Shown in pieces: positions 1 to 6,835 of a stretch of DNA of 13,226 nt. The stretch's first letter is position 1, and each line of letters begins with the position of its first letter. The translations under genes and the position numbers were made by a program. Below the pieces are notes generated by a model. That model was not told the DNA's origin, did not search any database, and was given only the letters and a program-made list of their open reading frames with translations. The DNA comes from CAISGS01 sp044376615 (GTDB lineage Bacteria > Pseudomonadota > Alphaproteobacteria > Caulobacterales > Caulobacteraceae). The DNA lies in contig JBILKO010000068.1 of the NCBI GenBank assembly GCA_044376615.1, positions 1 through 13,226 of the forward strand, written 5' to 3'.

Positions 1-361
1 GCCCGCCCATATGCTCAGCGTCGGACTTAAAGCTCCATCGATAGTGCAGGGCAGGACGCCATAGCCATTCGTCGGCATAATCCTCCATTAGCAGGCTGAA
101 GAATCGCAAGACCGGGTCCTTAGGTGTGACCTCCATTTGTGGACGCAGGGCCTCAATCCAGGCAATTATCGCCGTTGTATCGGTGAGCCAGCGTCCATCG
201 GCCAGTTCAATGGCCGGCATTTGGGCCATGCCGGTCATGCGCGCGACCTTTCGCATATCGCCAATGCTCATATCGACAAAGCGAAAGGGCAGCTCGCAAT
301 AGCGCAAATAGGACTGCAATTTTCCGGTAAAATACGACAGGTCCAGTCCATAGACCGTCAT
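1..361 (-). CDS. Glutathione S-transferase-like protein, N-terminal part, truncated by the window edge
   Basis: The minus strand reads open from an ATG at 361 to the window edge (120 codons, no stop), so the C-terminal part lies outside. The product begins MTVYGLDLSYFTGK. Residues 1-70 look like a GST thioredoxin-fold domain: the first strand (TVYG), a helix with K14 and Q16, a Met-Pro (P49, the usual cis-proline site) before a strand, then a TDTTAI segment where GSTs bind the gamma-glutamyl part of glutathione. A linker follows, then the start of the helical domain with RPALHYRW at 102-109. The gene diverges from a related gene starting at 511 that has the same HYRW signature. GSTs conjugate or reduce electrophiles with glutathione in the cytosol; this one's substrate is unknown. 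The start has only a weak Shine-Dalgarno (AAGG too close to the ATG), so an upstream TTG is possible. Family call is firm; activity is inferred. Confidence 0.8.
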   Translation of the reverse strand, partial: MTVYGLDLSYFTGKLQSYLRYCELPFRFVDMSIGDMRKVARMTGMAQMPAIELADGRWLTDTTAIIAWIEALRPQMEVTPKDPVLRFFSLLMEDYADEWLWRPALHYRWSFKSDAEHMGG

Positions 362-471
362 GCCTTGCAAACTGGTCAATGTATCAGGCGCATTTACCGA
401 ACTGTCTTGAGCCACATCCTTGTCCCCCCAAGGCCAATTTGCGTCAAATCGACTATTGGCGTTTAGCAGGT

Positions 472-477
472 CATAAT
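472..477 (+). promoter_or_regulatory. Possible promoter for the plus-strand GST gene (-10 CATAAT)
   Basis: CATAAT at 472-477 matches the sigma-70 -10 hexamer at 5 of 6 positions. A weak -35 (TCGACT, 449-454) lies 17 bp upstream. Transcription would start near 484, just before the ribosome binding site at 492-500. It sits in the 149-bp gap between the two divergent GST genes. Assigned by eye only. Confidence 0.35.
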
Positions 478-510
478 CAAGTATGGCGGGTAAAGGGGGC
501 GCGACTCAAA

Positions 511-1668
511 ATGCAATACAGGCTCTATGGCATGCCCGGCTCGCTCTATACGGCCAAGGCCCGGTCCTATCTGATCAAGCAGGGCATTGATTTTGACAAT
601 CGGGCGGTGGGCGAGGCGCGCTTTCGCGCCGAAATCTTGCCCCAGATCGGCCGCTGGATCATTCCGGTGCTCGAGACGCCAGATGGGACGCTTGTCCAGG
701 ATGGCTCTGACATTATTGCCTGGTTTGAAAATCGCGGCCTGGCCCGCCTGCCAGCGGTTCCGACCACGCCGCGCCACCGTCTGATTAGTCAGATTTTTGA
801 GCTGTTTGGCGGCGAGGGCCTGCTTAGGCCAGCCATGCATTATCGCTGGAACTTTGATGCGGCTAATCTGGACTTTCTGTCTAAGGATTTTGTCGCCGCC
901 CTAGCGCCAGGTTCCTCAGACGAAGAAGGCGCTGCCGTGTTTGGCTTTTCCAGCGGGCGGATGCGTAAGGCCATGATTGGGTTTGGTGTCACGCCCGATT
1001 CCATCCCCTTGATCGAGGCGGCCTATGGCCAGTTCTTGGACCTTTTTAATGCGCATCTGGCTCATAGCCCCTATCTGCTCGGCGGGCGGCCGACGCTTGG
1101 GGATTATGGGCTGATCGCGCCGCTATTTGCGCACCTCGGGCGTGATCCTTATCCGGCCGATCTGATGAAGCGGCGGGCCCCTAGGGTCTGGCGCTGGGTT
1201 GAGCGGATGCACTCGGCCGGGCAAGACGCAGGCGATCACGGCGCGCCGCCGCCGGATCTGTTTGCCGATGATGGTGTGCCAGACACGCTCAAGGCCCTGC
1301 TGGGCTTTATCGCCGAGGACTATTTGCCCGAAATCGCGGCCATGGTTGGCTATACCAATGACTGGCTAAAAGCCCGCCCCGATATTGTTCCAGGCACGAA
1401 TGGGCTGGATCGGGCCAGCGATCGATCGATTGGCATGGTTGACCTGGTCTGGCGCGGCCAGCCGATCAAGGTTCAGGTTTTGCCCTACCGGCTTTATCTG
1501 CTGCAAAAGGTGCAGGACGTGTTTGATGGTGCAGACGCTGGCGGCAAGGCAAAGATTGAGGGCCTGTTGGGCGAGACCGGCTTGGCGCCGCTCGTGACGC
1601 TCAGAACCCATCGCCGGGTCGAGCGGGCCAATCATTTGGAGGTCTGGGGGCCTTTGCTTGAACCCTAG
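511..1668 (+). CDS. Glutathione S-transferase family protein (385 aa, extended C-terminus)
   Basis: I place the start at ATG 511 because a GGGGG-containing ribosome binding site (492-500) precedes it and the protein then opens with a GST first strand (YRLYGMPGS); the frame is open further upstream but that part is not GST-like. Residues 1-75 form the thioredoxin-like domain, with S11 near the catalytic position, I51-P52 as the likely cis-proline, and QDGSDI (63-68) as the glutathione-contact turn. An all-helical domain follows, with RPAMHYRW at 106-113. At 385 aa it is much longer than a standard 200-230 aa GST; residues from about 245 onward form an added C-terminal section of unknown role. 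The divergent neighbour at 361 is a paralogue. A strong terminator follows the stop. The protein should be cytosolic; the substrate cannot be inferred. Confidence 0.85.
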   Translation: MQYRLYGMPGSLYTAKARSYLIKQGIDFDNRAVGEARFRAEILPQIGRWIIPVLETPDGTLVQDGSDIIAWFENRGLARLPAVPTTPRHRLISQIFELFGGEGLLRPAMHYRWNFDAANLDFLSKDFVAALAPGSSDEEGAAVFGFSSGRMRKAMIGFGVTPDSIPLIEAAYGQFLDLFNAHLAHSPYLLGGRPTLGDYGLIAPLFAHLGRDPYPADLMKRRAPRVWRWVERMHSAGQDAGDHGAPPPDLFADDGVPDTLKALLGFIAEDYLPEIAAMVGYTNDWLKARPDIVPGTNGLDRASDRSIGMVDLVWRGQPIKVQVLPYRLYLLQKVQDVFDGADAGGKAKIEGLLGETGLAPLVTLRTHRRVERANHLEVWGPLLEP

Positions 1669-1679
1669 CCCGCCCAAAC

Positions 1680-1710
1680 AAAAAGGCCGCTTCGGTGAAG
1701 CGGCCTTTTT
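1680..1710. terminator. Bidirectional rho-independent terminator between GST and rpmB
   Basis: A perfect inverted repeat: the arm at 1680-1693 (AAAAAGGCCGCTTC) pairs with 1697-1710 (GAAGCGGCCTTTTT) around a GGT loop. A-run and T-run flank the GC core on both strands, so it can end transcription of the plus-strand GST gene and of rpmB, which converge here. Confidence 0.93.
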
Positions 1711-1733
1711 CAATCTTGGAAAGCCTTTAGGCC

Positions 1734-2027
1734 TTAGGCTGCCTGGGCGGCGAGCTTGGCCTTAAGCTGGCGCTTGATCCGCACGGCACGCAGGGACAGG
1801 TCGCTGTCGGGGGCCTTGACCAGGAAGACGTCCAGGCCGCCACGGAAGTCCAGGGTCCGCAGGGCGGCATTGGTAATGCGCAGGCGGAAGGTCTGGCCGA
1901 GGACGTCGGACTGCAAGGTCACAGCCTTTAGCGCGGGCAAGAAGCGGCGCTTGGTCTTGATGTTAGAGTGGCTAACATTATTGCCGACCATGGGGCCGAC
2001 GCCGGTGAGTTCGCAGCGGCGAGTCAT
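1734..2027 (-). CDS. rpmB: 50S ribosomal protein L28
   Basis: The 97-aa product starts MTRRCELTGVGPMVGNNVSH and has the L28 hallmarks: the CELTG segment with its Cys, the GNNVSHSN motif, the basic KTKRRFLP stretch and the LR(I/V)TNAALRTLD core. L28 is a component of the large ribosomal subunit. The length fits alphaproteobacterial L28. The start at 2027 is chosen by homology and by a GAAGG about 9 nt upstream; the same frame is open to 2126, but that extension lies across the predicted promoter and hairpin and cannot be coding. The gene is single, convergent with the GST gene and divergent from the DUF3108 gene. Confidence 0.97.
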   Translation of the reverse strand: MTRRCELTGVGPMVGNNVSHSNIKTKRRFLPALKAVTLQSDVLGQTFRLRITNAALRTLDFRGGLDVFLVKAPDSDLSLRAVRIKRQLKAKLAAQAA

Positions 2028-2055
2028 CGCGCATACCTTCGAGTAAGAATTGGGA

Positions 2056-2077
2056 CCTGCAAAGGAGCCTTTGCAGG
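2056..2077 (-). promoter_or_regulatory. Perfect 10-bp hairpin in the rpmB leader
   Basis: CCTGCAAAGG (2056-2065) and CCTTTGCAGG (2068-2077) are exact inverted repeats separated by AG. It falls between the predicted rpmB transcription start (about 2080) and its ribosome binding site, so it would fold at the extreme 5' end of the mRNA. There is no T-run after it on the minus strand, so it is not a classical terminator. It could protect the mRNA or act in autoregulation, or be a DNA operator. Confidence 0.6.
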
Positions 2078-2086
2078 AGAGGGGGC

Positions 2087-2116
2087 GATATAGGACACCC
2101 GATAAGGCGTCGTCAA
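2087..2116 (-). promoter_or_regulatory. rpmB promoter
   Basis: On the minus strand TTGACG (2111-2116) is followed 17 bp later by CTATAT (2088-2093). Extended, the -10 reads CCTATATC (2087-2094), 7 of 8 positions of the Caulobacter housekeeping -10 consensus GCTANAWC, counting N as a match. The spacing predicts a start near 2080 and a leader of about 53 nt. Confidence 0.7.
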
Positions 2117-2137
2117 GACCAAGCATGCACTCAGCCC

Positions 2138-2165
2138 TTCAAGCCTGGTTCATATTCGCTGTATA
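2138..2165 (+). promoter_or_regulatory. Possible promoter of the DUF3108 gene
   Basis: TTCAAGC (2138-2144) and GCTGTATA (2158-2165) are 13 bp apart and each partly match the Caulobacter housekeeping consensus (TTGACGS, GCTANAWC). The predicted start lies near 2172, shortly before the AAGGA ribosome binding site at 2186-2190. It would be back to back with the rpmB promoter. Confidence 0.35.
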
Positions 2166-2197
2166 TAGGCTCCTGAACCAAGCTTAAGGACCCTATT

Positions 2198-3028
2198 ATG
2201 CGTCTCGCCCGAACTCTCATGCTCATCACCTTGATCAGCTTCGGCGTGAGCACTGGAACAGCCAGGGCGGAAACGGGTTTTACGCCCTCGGCGCAGTCTG
2301 GGCCCGTGCACATGACGCTCGGCTATAGTGGGCGGCTCTATATCAAGGTCCTGGATATCCAGTTCGACCAGACGATTGAGCCTAGGGCCTTCAACTCTCA
2401 GGTCCGATTGGTGACCTATGGCCTGTTGCGGGCCTTTCGAAAGCTTGACATGCGCGCCAATGCGCAGGGGCGGATTGTCGACGACCAGGCCCTGCCCGGC
2501 TCCATGTATCACGCCAATATTGACGGCAAGGATAACCAAAAGGTCACAGTGACCTGGACGGGCGAGGATGTGGTGACCACGGCCAGCCCGGCCTATAACA
2601 ATATGGGCAATCCCGCCGCCAATCGCGCGCAAAGGCTGGCCGCCGCCGATCCCTTGACCCAGTTCATGCGCATGACCCTTGCGCAGAGCCGCGAAGGGCC
2701 TTGCCAAGGCAAGGCGCGGTTCTTTGACGGCAAGCAGCTCTATGATCTCGATTTTTCAAACCCGCGGCCCTATGCGCTCGATGCGCGCGAGCGCCGGTTT
2801 GGCCTGGTCAATCCCTTGCGCTGCACGGTGCGCTATACCGAGGTTGCGGGTTTTAAGAAAAAGCCGCCTGAACAGCGCAATTCGGGTCTGAAGCGGCCGA
2901 TTTCATCGGACTGGGCCCAGATCGGTACCAATGGGCCTTGGGTCTTGTCGGCCATCACCGCCGATACCCCCTTGGGCGGGGCCGTGATCCAGCTCGATCG
3001 CCTGGCCATGCGCGGCGAAAAGCCCTGA
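2198..3028 (+). CDS. DUF3108 domain protein, exported
   Basis: The 276-aa product has a clear signal peptide: MRLAR, a hydrophobic stretch (LMLITLISFGVS), then a cleavage site ending ARA before ETG near residue 24-25. The mature part looks like a beta-rich DUF3108 protein. It has the family-style element DPLTQF followed by a conserved Cys-Gly and FFDGKQLYDLDF near residues 150-185, and a second Cys near 208, so a periplasmic disulphide is possible. The N-terminal mature region (LGYSGRLYIKVLDIQFDQ) fits the opening beta strands. The ATG at 2198 has a good AAGGA seven bases upstream. DUF3108 proteins have no settled function; an envelope location is inferred from the signal peptide. The gene diverges from rpmB and lies 179 bp before the helicase, possibly in the same transcript. 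Confidence 0.85.
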   Translation: MRLARTLMLITLISFGVSTGTARAETGFTPSAQSGPVHMTLGYSGRLYIKVLDIQFDQTIEPRAFNSQVRLVTYGLLRAFRKLDMRANAQGRIVDDQALPGSMYHANIDGKDNQKVTVTWTGEDVVTTASPAYNNMGNPAANRAQRLAAADPLTQFMRMTLAQSREGPCQGKARFFDGKQLYDLDFSNPRPYALDARERRFGLVNPLRCTVRYTEVAGFKKKPPEQRNSGLKRPISSDWAQIGTNGPWVLSAITADTPLGGAVIQLDRLAMRGEKP

Positions 3029-3207
3029 TCATTCAGAAATAGATTTGTGGTTAACGCAAGTTATGATACCATATCTAGTATAGAACAAACACCGAATTGG
3101 CTGAAGTCGCTGATTCGGTCATGATTCGTTTCGCTGTCGTTCTCATGATCGGCAGCTTTTGTTTACGCCCTTGCCGTCGGGCCCCGACTCCCCCAACTTA
3201 TCGCCCT

Positions 3208-5784
3208 ATGAGCGACCGCACATCCGGAGCCGCGCCTGCCCGTCTGGTGGCAGTTTTGGGGCCGACCAATACAGGCAAGACCCATTTGGCGGTCGAGCGG
3301 ATGCTGGGCCATGCCTCGGGCATGATTGGCCTGCCGCTGCGGCTTTTGGCACGCGAAATTTATGAGCGGATCGTCAAGGCCAGGGGCGCGCGCTGCGTTG
3401 CCCTGATCACGGGTGAGGAAAAGATCGTCCCACCCCGGCCGCAATATTTCGTCTGTACGGTCGAGGCCATGCCGCTCAATCGTGAGGTGGAATTCCTGGC
3501 GGTTGATGAGATCCAGCTCTGCGCCGATCCGGCCCGGGGCCATGTCTTTACTCAGAGGCTTTTGCATGCGCGCGGAACCGCCGAGACCATGTTTTTGGGC
3601 GCGGGCACGCTTGGTCCGCTGATCCGAAGGCTCTTGCCTGAGGCCGAGTTCGTGACGCGCGAGCGGTTTTCGAACCTGACCTATGATGGCTCCAAAAAGC
3701 TGACACGGCTGCCCAGACGCAGCGCCGTCGTCGCGTTTTCGACCGAGGCAGTCTATACGATTGCCGAGCTGATCCGCCGGCAAAGGGGCGGGGCGGCGGT
3801 GGTGATGGGCTCGCTCAGCCCCCGCACCCGTAATGCCCAGGTGGCGCTCTATCAGTCGGGCGAGGTTGATTTTCTCGTCGCGACCGATGCGATCGGCATG
3901 GGTCTGAACATGGATGTCGACCATGTCGCCTTTGCAGGCCTGCGCAAATTCGACGGCAAACGTACCCGCTGGCTCTATCCGCAAGAAATCGGCCAGATTG
4001 CCGGGCGCGCCGGGCGGTTTCGCACCGATGGCACATTTGGCGTCACGGGCGAGTGTCCGGAAATGGACGAGGATTTCGTCACCGCCATCGAAAATCACCG
4101 TTTTGCCCCCATCAACGGGGCCGAATGGCGCAATTCGCGGCTGGAGTTTCAATCGCTCAATGGCCTGATGCAGTCGCTTGCCGAGACCCCAGGGCGAGAA
4201 GGGCTGAAACTGGCTGAGGAAAGCCTGGACGAGACGGCCTTGCGCCTCATGGCCAAGGACGAGGATATTGTCCGCCGTTGCCGCGACCGCACCAATCTGA
4301 TGCGGCTATGGGATGTGTGCCAGACCCCCGATTTTCGCAAAACCACGCTTGACGACCATGGCCGCCTGATCCGCGACCTGTTTATGCCCCTAACCCAGGG
4401 CCGCCGACGGGTGCCGGAAGACTGGATTGCAGGCCAGTTTAAGGCGCTGGACCGCATCGACGGCGATATTGATGCCTTGTCTGGGCGGCTATCGAGCGTG
4501 CGTACCCTGGCCTATGTCGCCAATCGCCCTGACTGGCTGGTCGAGCCTGGCCATTGGCAGGGCCAGATGCGCGGCCTGGAAGAGCGGCTATCGGACACGC
4601 TGCATGAAAAACTGATGCAGCGCTTTATCGACCGGCGCACCAGCGCCCTTATGCACGGACTGCGCTTGCGCGAGGACCTCACTGCCGGGGTCGGACCCGA
4701 AGGCGATGTCATGGTCGAGGGTCATTTTGTCGGCCAGCTAAAAGGCCTGCAATTCACCCCGGCCCAAGGCGCAAGCCAGCTGGAAGACAAGGCCCTGCGC
4801 GGTGCGGCGCAACGGGCAGTCGCCCCGGAAATGGATCGCAGGCTTGGCCTAATCGCGTCGGAGCCTGACGAGGCTTTTGCGCTCTTGCCCACAGGCGCGG
4901 TGCTATGGCGGGGCGAGGCGGCGGGCCAGCTCATCCCCTCGCCGGTGTTTGCCGCGCGGGTACGGCTCTATGGCGAGCTTGGTGCGGCGGCGGCCAAGGA
5001 ACGGGCCGTGCGGCGGCTGGAGGCTTTTCTCGCGGCAGAAGCAAGTCTGCGCCTCGCCGCTCTTAAGGCCCTAGAGGCCGCAACCCAGGCCGGGACCTTA
5101 AAAGGGCTAGCGCGCGGGATTGCTTACCGGCTGGTCGAATGCGGCGGCATATTGGACCGCGCCTTGGTCGCGAGCGAACTTGCGGCCCTGAGCCAGGCCG
5201 AGCGCCGGACCTTGCGCACCCTCGGCGTTCGGTTCGGGGCCTTTAGCCTGTTCTTGCCGGGCCTACTCACCCCGGAAGCCCTCAATTTCAGCCGCGCCTT
5301 TGGATACTGCGCCTTGCCCGATTGGCCGGGGCATCTGGATCAGATCACACCCTTGAATGGAGCAGTGCCTGCGGCCCATCTCTTGGCCGCACTGGGCCTT
5401 CGGGCGGTCGCAGGCCTAGCCGTGCCGGTCCTGGCGCTGGAACAGCTTGATAGCCTGATGCGGGCCCAGCCTGCCGTCAAGGGGGCCATGCCCCTGGCCC
5501 CAGAAGCGCTCAAGACCTTGGGTTGGAGCCTGGATGAGGCGCGCCAAATCTTACAGGGCCTCGGTTTTGCGCCGGTGGGTAAGGTCAAAATCGATGAGCC
5601 AAGCCTTTGGCGTCGTCGCCAACCCGCCAAACCCAAGGCGGCACAGTCCGATCTTCCGGCTGCCAATACCAACTCGCCCTTTGCCGCCCTCGCTGCCCTC
5701 AGGGTGCCACCACCCGCGGCAAAACGGCCAAGGCGGCGCGTCCGGCCAAGGCGCAAGGCGGCTGCGGGGCCAGCATCCCAATGA
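3208..5784 (+). CDS. SUV3-like superfamily 2 RNA/DNA helicase
   Basis: The 858-aa product carries the full SF2 core: Walker A GPTNTGKT (18-25), motif II DEIQ (100-103), a GAGT-type motif III, SLSPRTRN in motif IV, VATDAIGMGLN (224-234, motif V) and QIAGRAGRF (263-271, motif VI, with the arginine fingers). The DEIQ box and this motif VI are typical of the mitochondrial SUV3 / bacterial SUV3-like group, which unwinds RNA or RNA/DNA duplexes with ATP. The second half is a long, mostly helical region without a motif I recognise, ending in a lysine/arginine-rich tail (about 835-855), probably nucleic-acid binding. I chose ATG 3208 because the helicase similarity begins there; the frame is open to 3097, but that extension is a short hydrophobic stretch unlike family N-termini. 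The ribosome binding site is poor for every candidate. The stop overlaps the next start by 4 bp. Confidence 0.9.
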   Translation: MSDRTSGAAPARLVAVLGPTNTGKTHLAVERMLGHASGMIGLPLRLLAREIYERIVKARGARCVALITGEEKIVPPRPQYFVCTVEAMPLNREVEFLAVDEIQLCADPARGHVFTQRLLHARGTAETMFLGAGTLGPLIRRLLPEAEFVTRERFSNLTYDGSKKLTRLPRRSAVVAFSTEAVYTIAELIRRQRGGAAVVMGSLSPRTRNAQVALYQSGEVDFLVATDAIGMGLNMDVDHVAFAGLRKFDGKRTRWLYPQEIGQIAGRAGRFRTDGTFGVTGECPEMDEDFVTAIENHRFAPINGAEWRNSRLEFQSLNGLMQSLAETPGREGLKLAEESLDETALRLMAKDEDIVRRCRDRTNLMRLWDVCQTPDFRKTTLDDHGRLIRDLFMPLTQGRRRVPEDWIAGQFKALDRIDGDIDALSGRLSSVRTLAYVANRPDWLVEPGHWQGQMRGLEERLSDTLHEKLMQRFIDRRTSALMHGLRLREDLTAGVGPEGDVMVEGHFVGQLKGLQFTPAQGASQLEDKALRGAAQRAVAPEMDRRLGLIASEPDEAFALLPTGAVLWRGEAAGQLIPSPVFAARVRLYGELGAAAAKERAVRRLEAFLAAEASLRLAALKALEAATQAGTLKGLARGIAYRLVECGGILDRALVASELAALSQAERRTLRTLGVRFGAFSLFLPGLLTPEALNFSRAFGYCALPDWPGHLDQITPLNGAVPAAHLLAALGLRAVAGLAVPVLALEQLDSLMRAQPAVKGAMPLAPEALKTLGWSLDEARQILQGLGFAPVGKVKIDEPSLWRRRQPAKPKAAQSDLPAANTNSPFAALAALRVPPPAAKRPRRRVRPRRKAAAGPASQ

Positions 5785-6071
5785 GTGAAGAAACCTGCCG
5801 CATTGATGTCTGGCTCTGGCGGGCGCGGTTTTTAAAGACCCGCAGCCTGGCGGCCCGCTTTGTCGAACAGGGCAGTGTGCGTCTGTCGCGCGCTGGTCAA
5901 TTGACCCGGCTGGACAAGGCCTCCCGCACCGTCCGGCCTGGCGACGAGCTAGTTTTTGCCTTGTCGGAGCGGGTGTTTAGCCTGCGGATCGAGGCCTTGG
6001 GCGATCGTCGCGGGCCTGCCCCAGAAGCGCGCCAGCTTTACAGCGACACCCAATCCCAGGCCCAGGCCTAG
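5781..6071 (+). CDS. S4-domain RNA-binding protein (Hsp15-like)
   Basis: The 96-aa product opens MSEETCRIDVWLWRARFLKTR and contains one S4 domain over residues 7-65: RIDVWLWRAR, SLAARFVEQGSVRL, then the turn before VRPGDELVF. This is the arrangement of Hsp15 (HslR), which binds stalled 50S subunits carrying peptidyl-tRNA, but it is shorter than the E. coli protein (133 aa) and lacks most of its basic tail. Its ATG lies inside the helicase stop (ATGA at 5781-5784), so the two are probably translated together and may act on the same RNA or ribosomal substrates. The frame is open upstream to 5607, but that part overlaps the helicase and resembles nothing. Family is secure; the exact role is inferred. 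Confidence 0.88.
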   Translation: MSEETCRIDVWLWRARFLKTRSLAARFVEQGSVRLSRAGQLTRLDKASRTVRPGDELVFALSERVFSLRIEALGDRRGPAPEARQLYSDTQSQAQA

Positions 6072-6103
6072 TTTTCCTGAAAGCACCCCGACAGGATCGG
6101 GAG

Positions 6104-6132
6104 TTGACATAAGGCCCCCCGCATTGAAATAC
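6104..6132 (+). promoter_or_regulatory. Possible fdxA promoter
   Basis: A perfect -35 TTGACA at 6104-6109 lies in the 105-bp gap between the S4 gene and fdxA. No strong -10 is present at 16-18 bp; AAATAC (6127-6132, 17-bp spacer) is the best and is weak. The gap has no terminator, so fdxA could also be read from the helicase operon. Confidence 0.35.
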
Positions 6133-6176
6133 AGCGGCCAGAGCGACCTCCACCAGACCGGACCCTTGGGCTTGAT

Positions 6177-6518
6177 ATGACCTATATTGTTATGGACGCC
6201 TGCATTAAGTGCAAATTCATGGACTGCGTCGAGGTGTGCCCCGTCGACTGCTTCTATGAGGGCGAAAACTTCCTGGTCATTAATCCAGACGAATGCATTG
6301 ACTGCGGCGTCTGCGAGCCAGAATGTCCGGTCGATGCCATCAAGCCCGATACCGAAGACGAGGCCGACGGAAAGTGGCTCAAGATTAATTCGGAATATGC
6401 GCAAAAATGGCCCAATATCACGGTTAAGGGCGAGCCGCCCGCTGATCGCGAGCAATTTGAGCGCGAAACCGGCAAGTTTGAAAAATACTTCAGCGAAAAG
6501 CCAGGCAAGGGGTCTTAA
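6177..6518 (+). CDS. fdxA: 7Fe ferredoxin ([3Fe-4S][4Fe-4S])
   Basis: The 113-aa product is a close match to the Azotobacter vinelandii ferredoxin I type. Nine cysteines occur at 9, 12, 17, 21, 25, 40, 43, 46 and 50. After removal of the initiator Met, C8, C16 and C49 correspond to the [3Fe-4S] ligands, and C20, C39, C42 and C45 to the [4Fe-4S] ligands, with C11 and C24 as the usual extra cysteines. The long C-terminal cap (KWLKINSEYAQKWPNIT) is also typical. It is a small cytosolic electron carrier; partner enzymes are not evident here. The Shine-Dalgarno is weak (only a GGG in CTTGGGCTT before the ATG). In Caulobacterales and relatives this gene commonly sits next to a CarD gene, as here. 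A dyad-rich region follows. Confidence 0.95.
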   Translation: MTYIVMDACIKCKFMDCVEVCPVDCFYEGENFLVINPDECIDCGVCEPECPVDAIKPDTEDEADGKWLKINSEYAQKWPNITVKGEPPADREQFERETGKFEKYFSEKPGKGS

Positions 6519-6528
6519 GCCGACTTTT

Positions 6529-6555
6529 CCCGCAAATGCGGGGATAAGAATCCCC
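6529..6555 (+). promoter_or_regulatory. Two overlapping, mutually exclusive hairpins downstream of fdxA
   Basis: CCCGCA (6529-6534) pairs perfectly with TGCGGG (6537-6542). GGGGAT (6540-6545) pairs perfectly with ATCCCC (6550-6555). The two stems share bases 6540-6542, so only one can form fully at a time. Role unknown; could be part of the fdxA 3' end or a leader switch for the next gene. Confidence 0.45.
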
Positions 6556-6600
6556 TAAAGTGTGCACAGATTGTCGCAACACTTTATTTTGTCTCATTTT
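6556..6600 (+). terminator. Possible fdxA terminator
   Basis: TAAAGTGT (6556-6563) and ACACTTTA (6579-6586) form a perfect 8-bp stem with a 15-nt loop, extendable by two pairs across a bulged A. It is followed by TTTTGTCTCATTTTT. The stem is AT-rich, which weakens it as a terminator; it could instead be a protein-binding dyad. Confidence 0.45.
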
Positions 6601-6738
6601 TGTGATAGGCGTAAAGGCCGTGGCTAGGAGCCTTGGTCACGGAGCCCTTATGCGTCTAGATTCCAGCCTCGTCCTATTTGATGGGAACCGAACAGGCCTG
6701 TAACGGCATGCGCTTCAATTTGCGGCATCGGTCGTCTT

Positions 6739-6756
6739 TGTCGGATCCATCCGACA
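6739..6756. promoter_or_regulatory. 18-bp inverted repeat upstream of cdnL (possible operator)
   Basis: TGTCGGAT (6739-6746) and ATCCGACA (6749-6756) are exact inverted repeats separated by CC. It lies 80 bp before the cdnL start in a 317-bp non-coding region. Arm length and spacing fit a dimeric regulator site or an RNA hairpin. No T-run follows. Confidence 0.5.
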
Positions 6757-6835
6757 CAGAACGGTGACGTATCGTTTGGTGTTTTAAGACCCTTGGACCG
6801 GCTTCGGCCCAACGGGGATAATCAAGAGGTCGGTT

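Noticed and set aside
137..466. 109-codon plus-strand frame near the left edge
   Set aside because: Opposite the GST gene on the minus strand, whose translation is clearly a GST domain.
2150..2707. 185-codon minus-strand frame
   Set aside because: Antisense to the DUF3108 gene, which has a signal peptide, ribosome binding site and family motifs; the antisense product has none.
3097..3207. In-frame N-terminal extension of the helicase with a hydrophobic stretch, a possible signal or membrane anchor
   Set aside because: It lacks a ribosome binding site, begins with TTG or unsupported ATGs, and SUV3-like helicases start shortly before the Walker A motif.
3163..4152. 329-codon open frame on the minus strand
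   Set aside because: It lies opposite the helicase core with its conserved motifs; the translation is low-complexity, rich in Arg, Gly and His, and typical of an antisense shadow in GC-rich DNA.
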